DNA of 64,000 nucleotides from Meandrina meandrites (lineage: Eukaryota; Cnidaria; Anthozoa; Scleractinia; Meandrinidae), in assembly GCA_963693305.1 (NCBI GenBank), contig OY855913.1, positions 4,026,001 to 4,090,000 of the forward strand, in the 5' to 3' direction. The notes beneath the pieces are model-generated. The model saw only the letters and a list, made by a program, of their open reading frames with translations. It ran no database searches and was not told the origin of the DNA. Of this stretch, positions 45,492 through 57,400 are shown in pieces. The first letter of the stretch is position 1; each line of letters starts with the position of its first letter. The translations under genes and the position numbers were made by a program.

Positions 45492-48400
45492 ATGGACGAA
45501 TCGGCCCAACAGGAAATGAGCAATGCATTTTCAGACGGCTCTGAAACGAAATTAGTGGTAGATTACGGTAGGTAAAATACTATAAACGCCGTTCTGTTAA
45601 TGTCGTTTTACAATACACGCTGATAAAACGTGGAACGGTACACGACACGGCTTAGTGTGTGAGCTTATCTGCTGTTGACTGGAAGACTCCATTTTTATTT
45701 AGCCCGTTCCTGTCATTGTAAATCAATGTTTAGTTTGGAGAATTATATTTAAATCGAATTTTATAAGCCACTCGGCACTTGCGGCCATAAAATGTCGTAC
45801 ACTTTCGTAAGTTGTTTCAATCGATGTTGAGCAAAACGTCCTTCGTGAAGAACCGTATGAATGCAATTTTAGCACTCTAGTATAATTATTCTCCTTAGCT
45901 TTTTGTGTTAAATAAAAGGTGCTTGTCAATTTTGATTCGAAGCACTCGGAAACAGGAAAAGAAACTGAATATATATTGTACATAAAAGTATCTTTCAGGG
46001 CTAAAATGTTTGTGAGGGAATTTGTTGTGTAGTTTTACACTTCAATGATTGTTGATAAATTGTTTTCCTGAGACGGGTGGTAATATATCGGCCTCGGACA
46101 ACATTTTCCCGATTTGATTGGCTCATAAATATTCAGTCATTTAGACTGGTTTGTTAACTCAACTGGCCGGTTGTCCAGAGTTGAGGTGCTTCTCAGACAG
46201 CTTCCCATTGGGTTTCTAGAATTTGATGATAAAAGGCTAATTTCGTCGGACACAGTTGAATTCGCCACAAAAAGTTAACCAACTCTTCATTTACGACAGC
46301 AATTTGGTCAAGAACAAAAAGAATTTAAAGGGCTGTAAGAAAAATTCTGATAACTCGCAAAATTCTGAGTACTTGCAAGGAAATGCCATGTAACTCTTAC
46401 ATTCAACCGAGCTATAGCTACTGATTACCGATAGCTTATAATGGTAATTGAACTGAGTGGAGTAAAATAGTACGTGTAATTTCAAAATCGAACGAGCGCG
46501 CAGCGCGAGTTCGATTTGAAATCACAGGTTTGATTTGAGAAGTTAAATTACCACTTTATTACATCCATTTCGAAATCGCACAATTTAATCGCCAAAATAC
46601 AGGATTTTAGTCAGTACCAATGTCTTATTGATCCAGTAAATAAAAAAACATGCGATTTAGAGCACAAAATAGTGCGATTCGCAAATGAATCGCACTGCAT
46701 TTTCCTGCAATTTGATTGGGTTACTTAAAGGTGGGGGTACACCTAAAGCCCGCTTTCCCACCGCTTAACTTGGGTTTAATGCGAATATCCCTTTAATTCG
46801 CTTTTTAAGCATTCCCATTTTGCAAATTTTTGAAAATTCGCTCGGTTATAACTATAGCCTATACGTCTGTCTTAATTCGGAGAAATGTAAGAATGAATAA
46901 TATATTCTCGTAAACAAGTCCTCGCCCACGGGTTCTTCGAAAACACATATTTCAAACTGGCTTAATTGTCATGTAAAGTGAGTGCCATTGCTCCGTAGTG
47001 CTGCTCATTCCATTTTGGAAACAGATGTGAACAGCAAAAACAAAAGATTACTTCTAGAGCAAGAGAACATGTTTTTTAAGACAAGAACGCCATCAATGAA
47101 AGAGCACTCTTCCCAATGCAAGGCTTATGCATCATTGGTTGCCAATTACCTTGCCTTGGGGGCAACGAACAATAACGTCTCAGCATATCCAAATTCTGTG
47201 ACTCTTGTTAAGAAATTTTCTATGAAGAAGACCACAGAGGGCGAACGAAAATTTAGAGTTATTTTAACATTTAAGATCTGTTTTAGACGCTTTATATTTT
47301 AGCTATTCTTCCGTAGCTTGCTAACTTGTGTCAGCAATATTTCAAAATTTCTTTTGACGAAAGTATCTCGGTAAACAAATCATGTTTATGGCTTAGCATT
47401 CTGACTGTTTAACACATTTTTATGCAATTTATGTAATGTTCCAGGCAACAAACGCGTTGCTTAGAAATCTGTCAACTTTTAACAGCATATGCTTTTAAAA
47501 ATATGATAAATTTTAGCCAGTGTTGAATTTTGTGTCAGATGCATTTCTTTTAACCAAATGGAAACTTGTCTTGCTTTACCAGATGAAGGGGACCCTAAAT
47601 CTAAGAGGTCCAACATTTTGAAAAATCTTCCCAGTCGCCAGCTGTCACTGTGGACGAGACAAGCTAGAAAGAAAATGCAACACGGAGACCGATCAAGAGC
47701 GAACGACTACGAGGCTGTGAATAGCGAGGATTCTGACGAAGATGATTTGGACGAGAATAAAAGCACAACAAGAAAGAGCAAGCTCGAGCAAACGGAGCCT
47801 TTGTCCGCACGAGTTGTAAAGCTGAGGAAAAGAAGGTAGAATATACAATATTTATTGTAAACATAAGATGTTTTTAGAATAAATAATGAGTTTTTGTCAT
47901 CGCGATGCTGGAAGCTATTCAAGTTCGCATGCGGTAATCAATTTAAATGTGCCATTCATTAAAAAAAAAAAACTAAGCTCTTTAAATGTTTATCTTTTGC
48001 ACTGAAGTTGGTTAAAAATAATTAATACATTGTTAAGAGAATATTGTTTAGTTAAACATTTTGTTGATTAATATTTGCCTGTCTGCTCAAGTTGTGCTTT
48101 CGTTTTCCAGGGATTCTTCAGTGAGCAGTACGTCACATGGAATTTCTTCTTTAACAGAACTGCGGCTTTACGTCGCAATGGTAAGTGTTGGAAAGTTGTG
48201 ACTTTGGGAGGACATTTTTAATATTTAAATTAGAATAAAGAGGAAAACCAATTTTGTGCGAAACTATGGAGAAACGTTAAACGTTCTAGCATGCACACGC
48301 ACGCGCCTTTTTGCGTGCATATGACGCATGTATGGAAATATTTTTGTATTATCTGCGAATCCATAAGACCGAGCAAGAATTATAATTATAAACCTGCTTC

Positions 48401-51400
48401 GTCAGACATCAGTTATAAAAGTAACTAGGGGAGGGTATGCGGATGTGGCGATATAATTCTTGTGGTAAAATACGACTTGATAAATTGTGGATCCTTCATG
48501 TTTCGTATCGTTAATCAGTTTCCAATGAGTTAGCAAGGATAAGTGGACGTTATCAATTTTGGTGCGTTTTTCAGTTGCCAGCTAAAATATTAGTCGCCTA
48601 ATAGTCATTTGTCGTTGTAAAAAATCGCGTTGAAATGTTTGAAAATTTGTTAGTTGTCACTTTTTAGTTACAAATGACACTAATTGAAACCTGAGAACCA
48701 TTTTTTAAAAGTACATAAAAAGATGTCTTGGTGAAATGTTTATTAGAGACACTGACTTGAAATAGTCGTTTCACTCGCCTTTCCTTCTAAATTAGCCAAC
48801 CAAAAGGTTCTATTGGTAAAATAGGAAAATTCAAAATACCGTCAGACGTATACAGCTATTTCGAGAACACACAAGTGCACGCGACGAGACCAAAACGAAG
48901 TATGGCTAGAAATATTGAGCTACTGCACGTGTTGAATACTAACACATGAGATCTAACGACAGCGCGAATTGAACGTTTTCTTTCTTTTCAGACACGTGAA
49001 CTTTAGAAGATTTTCTTAACGTAAAGACATGCGACAGTAAAAGTAAAGCTACCTCCTTAGAGGAAAACAAATTCTCCACGTGCAAAAATACAAGCTTGTA
49101 CATTTCCTCTATGCCAATATACAAAATTCCAGTGAATACCCAGACCACCTTTCGGTCTTGCCGGGTGCACTTTGGTGCTTTTTTCCGAAAACCTTTCTCG
49201 AAATGGCTGTAATCAATCTTTTTATTGATCAAAAACGCCTTTAGCACATTGCTATCCACGCCTCGATTGGCTAAGAAAAAGGCCATGAGCATGACCAACC
49301 ATGTCCTAAACACAGATAGTGTTGCAGAATCAAATAAAAATTATGATCCCTTTTGAAATTAAAAACTGTTTGGTTTTCAGATGTTTAAAATATGTTCCGG
49401 TACAAGCAAGGAATTCGTGAACTCGTATGAGCTATAAAGAGGCCACTAAACACAGGCAGTGTTACAGAATCAAATAAAAATTATGACATTCTGAAATTAA
49501 AAACTCGTTGATTTTCAGATGTTTAAAATATGTTACGGTACGAGCAAGGAATTCCTGAACTCATATGAGCTATGGAGAGGCCACTTCAAGGAAATAGAAG
49601 GTGAGTGAAGATGGGCGACTCAGTTAGTCACAAATTTCTCATACTGGACTGAAGGTGAACGTATGGAAATCCTAAAGGAGACTTAATAATTTGATCCTGC
49701 AACAGAAACGTTCCAATAACCTCAAGTGCGTTAAACCATCTTGTTGTTGTTGTTTTTTTAAATACAAAGTTGGAATTTTTACTACAAGAAAAAGAGGAAA
49801 TGGTAACAAATGAACGTAAAGGCTAATTTACTAAATATGTAAGGCAGACGAATAAAAATCATGACATGTGCGCCAACTCGAAAGGCCAACCCAAACGATT
49901 TCATTTGCTATTTTAGCCACATGTTATATAACCTACACCCAGCCTTTTCTGAAATTTTAACGTTTAATTAAAATGGTGAGTTTTCTTATTACAGATGTAA
50001 ATCTTCCACTAGAATTTCTGCAATTTTTAATATGAAATAACCTAGCTTGTCAATTCATATCGTGCTGTTGTTCTATTTGTCAGGATCATTCGGGAATGGA
50101 GTTCTGTCCTATTTTACGTTTCTCAAGTGGCTACTTCAGTTAAACGTCTACATTTTCATTCTGACTCTCTGCTTTGTGATCATTCCACAAGCCATCAGCA
50201 CAGGGAAAGAACTGCCATTAAACCAGTCTCCACAAAACGCCACAAACACGACAATCCATGCTTCCAGTTCTTCCTCTATTGTTTCACCAAGTGTAACTGT
50301 ATCTCCTCTAGTAAGACGGAGAAGAGACATTTCTTCCAACGCAACCGAAGGAGAAGAGAGTGATCGAAAGTGCAATCTGGTGAAACCGGATAATTATTCA
50401 CTTTATACAAACAAGCCTTTTCCTCAACTTCTCACGGACTTCTTTTCTGGCATCGTAAGTTGGCATATCAATGTAACTATAAAGAGCGGTGTTCAATTGA
50501 GTGCTGTGAAACCAAAACCAAAGTAATCTCTCTGGCCAATCACAAAGGACGCGGAAAATCCAGTGAACCAATCAAAACTCGAAGCAAATACATGCAGCCG
50601 ACACGAAGCGCGGGAAAACGTGTGCGAACGGGCCAGGATTGGTTTTGTTTAAAAAAAAGTGGCCCGAGATTTTTAACTGAAACCAGTCGCTAAACGTAGT
50701 AAGGGTTAGATGTCATGTATTGGGATGTTAATCGACCGCAGACTAAGCCCAGTATTTCTGTCTTTTTTCCAAGTAATTTGGCGTAGATCAGTATTGAAAT
50801 TCTTGAGTTGAAAGAGCCACTGTGAGATAGGAGTAATGTTTGTGCTGTGTAAGAACAAAACATTGACAGAGACGTGAACGTATTTAACGCGTACCTGTTG
50901 GAGTTCAACACACTTAGGGCCGCCACTCTTCTCCTCTCTTATATGGCGATTATTAAATAACATAAATAGGCCAGAAGACTACGACTTGGAATATTTAATG
51001 TCGAGTCTTAAAGGAGCATCGTAGATCATAATAGTCGCGATATGTTGCTTGTTCTAAAAAGGATACAAGAAGTCTCACAATGTTTTTATGAATTGTAGGG
51101 CTGGATAAACACGACTTTAATGTTCTATGGAAGGTATTCCGACAAAGTCTTAGTAATGAGTGGTGACAAGTCTTACTACAACATGCCGCTGGCTTATTTC
51201 ATGGTGGGCTGTTTCTGCTTCCTGGTAATTCTACTCTCTATCTTATGGAGGTAAGAGATTATTCTTTAGGCAAAATCGGTGGCAAACGAGGGAACAATGT
51301 TGCGGACACAAATGTTTCTCTGTTTACCCGCGCGCACAACATTTGTTGCGGACACAAAATTTGTTTGCGGGACAGAAAAGTTTCCTGATTTCTGACAGAA

Positions 51401-54400
51401 ACATTTTATGTCCGCAACAAATGTTTTCCCGGTTTGCGCAGCATGAAAACAAAACAGTTGTTTTGTGTCCCGCTCGTTTGCCCACCCAGGGAACACCAAA
51501 AGCAACAATGTGTCCGTGACAATGTGTCTTCGTTTGCCATTGCCTTAACGCTTATTTGCTTTGCCATTGCTTTCAAAGCCCGTTTATTAGTTTATTAGCA
51601 AGTTACAACTTCAGCTAGGCTACCTGGAAGTATCACTTCATTTATGTAATATTTTTTTTAGGATGTAAAACTGTTTCGTAATCTTGTGCCTGGCCGGAGG
51701 CAGTTGTAATAAATCTGGGCAAAGAAGTTTATTTGTCTGCCAATTCGGTGCACTTAAAACCACCTCTGCGGATTGTTTTATTGTTTCAGTGCGTCGCAAA
51801 TATTTGAGGAGAGTTATGTAAAGGAAGGCAGTAAATACTCCTACACGTATGCGAATAAAGTGTTTGGCGGCTGGGATATGTGCATTGAGGACGAAGACGC
51901 GGGAAAACTACAGACGATGAGAATTGTCAAAGAAATCGAGGTAAGGTAGATTATTTCTTGGTTTATATTAACAAATTGAATATTTTTTAAAAGACTAGCA
52001 CTGCAAGAAGTTTCTTTAATATAATCCTCTCATTAAATTTTTGTCTCTCTGTTGGGCCGAGTGTAATCTCTGAAATTGCGACGTATGTGTGTTATAGATA
52101 GAGGTTAGAGTCGACCATGATTGTCGGTCTCTACGTATACGGGATCAACACCAGCCAACTGAACTGCCTGTGTTAACAACGTGTCTATGTTGTGGTTGAA
52201 ATTTTTCTTTTGTTTAAAATTTTTCAAACCAATTTGATTTTCTTAATTCATTGTCTCATGTTCATTATCATAATCTGAAACAAAGGGAAATAAAAATCAA
52301 AGTGGTTTGAAAGTTTTTAACCAAAGATAAATTTAAACCACAGCACCCATATTTAAAAAATTTAGCCATGAAGTTTGTCATAATTTTGATCTCGACTCAA
52401 ACTACCTACAAGAGGTCCCACGTTTTTGTAGTCGAGCGGGTAGGCTCGTGAGAGTGCGCGTGCGCGTGCGCGTGCGCGTGCGCGTGCGCGTGCGCGTGCG
52501 CGTGCGCGAAAGCACGCTCACTCAACTGGCCGGTCCGGCTTTCGTCGCTCCCGGGAAACCATCAAAGGCAGCTGATCTCACAGGCTATTCGGGACCATAC
52601 TATTGGTAATAAAGTACTGAGTATCGATCTTATGGAGCTTTCCTGCAAAGAAAGTTTCATAGCCTTACTTCAGATACTCTTACACTTACACTTACATCAG
52701 ATACATACCTTTTTCAGACGGATCTCGAAGAAGACTTCAGACTTGCAACTTTGGCGCAAAGAACAAAGAAGCAAATCTATAAACTGTACGCAATAAGAAT
52801 TGTTGTGAATTTGATTGTACTTGGACTCTCGGGTCTATCAGCTTACCTTATTTTTATGGCCTCTCAGATGTCTATAAAGGTAGGAAACAGTGAAATAAAC
52901 TGTGTTTTCATTAACATGAAAGTTAACGTTTGTGCGATGCGACAGCGACTAAAGAGCACGCCCAATGTTCGCAGAGACTACAGACGCAGTCTTTTTGCTC
53001 TATTGGGCAAAATTGCAGTCCATCCCAGTTTACGTATTATAAAAAATGCAGTCATTAAGAGATTGTTACTTTTAGAGTGGTTTTCACTCGATGATCGAAA
53101 GTAATTCGCATTTGTTTATGTTTTCCATTACTATGCTGAGTGGTTGGTTTTTGGCTTTGCCATCGAATCGACCAGAAGTAATTAAAACTAAAACCAATCC
53201 TGATTCGTTCTCACACGCTGTACTGTGCTTCGTGAGAGCTACACGTGTCTTTACTTGTCGTTTTGACTGGTTCAATGGATTATCTGTGCCCTGTTTTGTG
53301 TTTGGCTAGTTTGCTGGATTGCTTTGGTTCTGGTTTTTCAACACTCAATCAAAAATCGCTCTAAACCTCCTATCAAGACCAAACGCGAAACGGTACTTGA
53401 GAATAATTATTGACCACTAGCCTGCGAGCAGGCCACAATTTTTCCTAGTTTTGACGACAAAACCAATATTACGCGAAGAGTTTTTCGCATTTTAAATTCA
53501 ATTTTTTTTCCTGGCATAGACTTCGCAAGAAAATCCACATTACAAGGCCTCGATGACGACGGATTTCATTCAATTCTTGCAAAGCTACGCTTCATCCATC
53601 ACACTCTCCACTTTAGGATTCATTGTACCCAGTATCTTTTACTTCTGCTCTCGCTTGGAGGACTGGAGCCCAAGAGTCAGAGTCAATGTGGACTTAGCCA
53701 GGTTTGTCAAACTTCAAATGCCGCAGCAAAAAAAAAAAAATGTTCAACAAATTTAATTTTCATATAAGTACTTTGCATTGCTTTCTTTTCAGTTTATAGC
53801 ATGTTCCTTGTTCCAGGCTCTTAAAACTGTGGAAAAATAACTGAATGAATATTGTGTGTCAATGGCGTTCGTTTTTTTTCAGCAGGGAAACGGTAAGCGA
53901 AAGGTAGCCACACTCTCCCCAAATCGCCCTTTTCATTTACCCAGCCCCCCTCCCCCCCGTTTATTGCCCGCCCCCCTCCTCCCCGCTTCACGAAATCAAA
54001 CTTTAATAGCCTGGAACAGCTAGGTTAGTATCTTGCCAATTGTACTGCCCGTTTCTCACACGCATAATGTTTGATTTTTTGAATGCCAAACAGTTGGTTA
54101 GAATTAGTACTTTAAAAAAGGCTGAGCCCCGACAAAGAAATGTGCAGTATTTGGATTGCTGGTATTTTTCTTCTAGGGATTCAGGGACCCTTATTCATAT
54201 AATATATCATGATCCCTTTAAAATAATATAAAAACGACTTCTGTAACAACTAGCTACAATTGCATTTTTCAGAACCGTGCTCCTGAAGTTAGCTTCAGTT
54301 GCAGTCCTACTCATATCGTTGTACAATCGAATTAACAAGACCTGTATGTTGGTAAGTCACACATGCATATTTTCGTTCTACCCTTACCTCGTATCTCGAT

Positions 54401-57400
54401 AACATAAATATGTAGAAAGCCCGCTCTTTTCAACCATCACACAGTGGAAAGGTTTACACAGGACTTTATAAGCTGCAATAGCTTAATAGTCACCGATGAA
54501 TTAGTCAGTCAGTCAGCAGTCAGTCAGTCGGTCAGTCAGTCAGTCAGTCAGTCAGTCAGTCAGTCAGTCAGTCAGTCAGTCAGTCAGTCAGTCAGTCAGC
54601 AGTCAGCAGTCAGCAGTCAGTCGGTCGGTCGGTCGGTCGGTCGGTCGGTCGGTCGGTCGGTCGGTCGGTCGGTCGGTCGGTCGGTCGGTCGGTCGGTCAG
54701 TCAAACTGTCAGTTTGTAAGAAGTCCGTCAGTCTGTCGTATATATGACTGGTATGCATAAACTGGCTTAAAACGGAAATTCAAGTTTGAACTTGCCAATC
54801 GTAATGTTTGATCTAAATTGTATTTCCTTTAGTGCTGGGAGAATGTCATTGGTGCTGAAATGTATAAGTTGATATGGACTGACTTTTTCGTTACATTGTT
54901 GGTTATTATTGCTGTTCAAACGCCTCGGAGGTAACGATAGCATTTTATTACCAATATATCCTTTCATTAAAATTAAACTGCAAAGCCTACGTTAGTTATT
55001 CATTAAAATCTCTCTGGGGCATTAATTTTTTTCCAATTCGTGGCCACTCATCGCTGATTAATCTTTTTTTACTAGGTATTTTGCGGATTATGTTAGTTTA
55101 GGATTTGACTTGGGAAGGAAAGTTGGCCGGCCCGACTTCCATATTCCAAATAACGTGCTTGAACTTGTATATGGCCAGTCACTGATATGGTATGTATGGC
55201 GTTTAGAATTCGTTTTATTCTCGACATACAGACAAATCAAATTAGATACCACGATTGTACAAACAAAGAGTGAGAGGAAAATTAACAGGATGGGACTCTT
55301 CGTACCCAAAACTGTAAAAAAAAAATCCACAAGGATATGGGATAGAACTTCCACCTCCTTATGCATCTCCGAAGGCTGAAGGTTGTAAAGGTAGAAAAAA
55401 TAGAGAGAAAATCGAAGCTATTAGATCTTATAAAACAATAAAAAAGAACTTTTAAAAGGACCGCATTTAGCTAGCTAAAATTGCTTTATTATTTACATAT
55501 ATTTTTTCATTTGATTCAATTTGTCAGCAAGATTGCTCGGCAATAATTTTTGTTCGTTAAGTAGCTGACATTTCATAAGTAGAATGAAGTCCGAAGTTCA
55601 AGTCCGGTTGTTTGAAAGTCAATTAACGTTATTTTTAAGTCGATCGAGTGTCTTTTTTATAGAAAAAGGGTTTTCGAATTCACTGCCAAGGTTCTGTGGA
55701 GTTTGACAACAGACATAAACAGAAAAGCTCACTGAAATGTTCAACTTGCAAAAGTGAAGTAAAATTAGCTAAATCATATATACACACCTCGCTTTATATG
55801 ACTATGTGTTCTCGTTATTTATTTCACATTGTAGGATTGGTACATGGTACAGTCCATTTCTACTTCTAATGGCGATCATCAAACTTCCGATTACTTTCTA
55901 TGCCAAGAAGGTAAGGTTATTTGGTGGCAGTTTGGTTACTCCTTACAAAGACCTACAAAAGCGGTGACAATCACAGCTTTAAGACATAGAATTTATCCCA
56001 GTTCAGTCTTCCGTGTAGGTTTTGAACCTTTCGTGATCACCAATCAACTTTTAACTGTTGTGTTGATTAAAGGTGATGTTTACACGAGACGATTTTTAAC
56101 GCAACATTGTAGCGGCAACGGTATGTTACACGAGTCGATTGTTAACGCAACGTTAAAATTTTGTACAGCGATGTTGCAAGGAATTTTACTAGTTACAGTC
56201 GTGCAAGTTTGTAACGGACTTTATGTAAACTAATAAGCTTGCGTGTGCTGTTGCTGTTTTTGTTGCAAGTTACAGCAATTACTGCAATTCAAAAACCTAC
56301 AACGTGTTTTTAAAACGCAACCATGTTGCGTTAATTGAAAATCGTCTCGTGCAGCAATCACTTATGCTCAAATCTTATTATACGATCAAGTGAGTTAGAG
56401 ATGATCGACAACCCAAACCAAGTACCTGCTTCCATTGTTTGCTTTTTTTTTCACAGGCGACTGTAGTGTATAACTGTGGGACTCAAGAGAAGGCTTACCG
56501 TGCCGCGAGATCAAATTACTTCTTCATGATCCTGCTGCTTGGCACATTTCTTCTGTGCCTGGCCGCGGTGGCTTATGGAGTAACACAGTAAGGTTTACTA
56601 TCAAAATTGCAAGTAAATAAAGTAAAGGTTTAATTGGCAACCACGCGTGGGGACGTATTTTAAACGTTTGTAAAATAAAGGCTTTCAGTTTTCTATCATT
56701 TTTAATCTTTGCACTTGGTTTAACCAAACATTAGGTTTCCAAATGGGATATCTCCACAAAAAAAAATAACTGGAAACTCCCAGCTCGTACCCAACTGTTT
56801 CTTTCCAGCGGACGTCGAGAAACGAGGGGTATAGCTGGGTACGAGAATGAATATAAATGCAGATCCAATTGTAGCTTCGCATGACCTTTTCACTTTCTTT
56901 TTTGATCTGCACCGTGATTGCAAGGATTCACACAACGGAGTTGCAAAAATAATTGTCATGTACTTTTATTTTCAGAATTCGTCCGTCAGAGTTGTATGGA
57001 CCATTCAGGCAAGTTCGTGGTTCAATATCTAAAATCTCATTTCTGTTTGTCGTGCATTTTCTTTAATTTTTCTTGGGAGAATTTAATTCATGAATCACGA
57101 GTTCTAGGACAGTCAAGGGCTCGTTGCATAAACACTAACTGTGGGTTTACTGCTTTCTCCTCAACTGAATATCGTGTGAAAAGAGAAAGTCAGAGAAAAA
57201 AAGAGAGCTCTCGCAAAATGCCATTCATTCAGTCGGGTGTTTCGCTCTTCGCAAGCGATCGAAGAGGAAAGATAGAGACCGTTTGTTGCCTCGTAAATGT
57301 GATTAGACGCGTGAGTGTACTTGATTCTAATGATCTTGTTTCTCCAATTTTTAGAGGATTAAATGAAGTTTACGATATCATACCATGGACAGTGTCAATT

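Noticed and set aside
48939..49313. 124-codon minus-strand frame in a TMC intron
   Set aside because: Matches a dispersed repeat also present at 42.7 kb; no splice or promoter context. Kept only as a repeat.
54444..54719. Ser-Gln-Ser-Val / Gly-Arg-Ser-Val repeat protein
   Set aside because: Pure translation of the CAGT/CGGT microsatellite inside a TMC intron.
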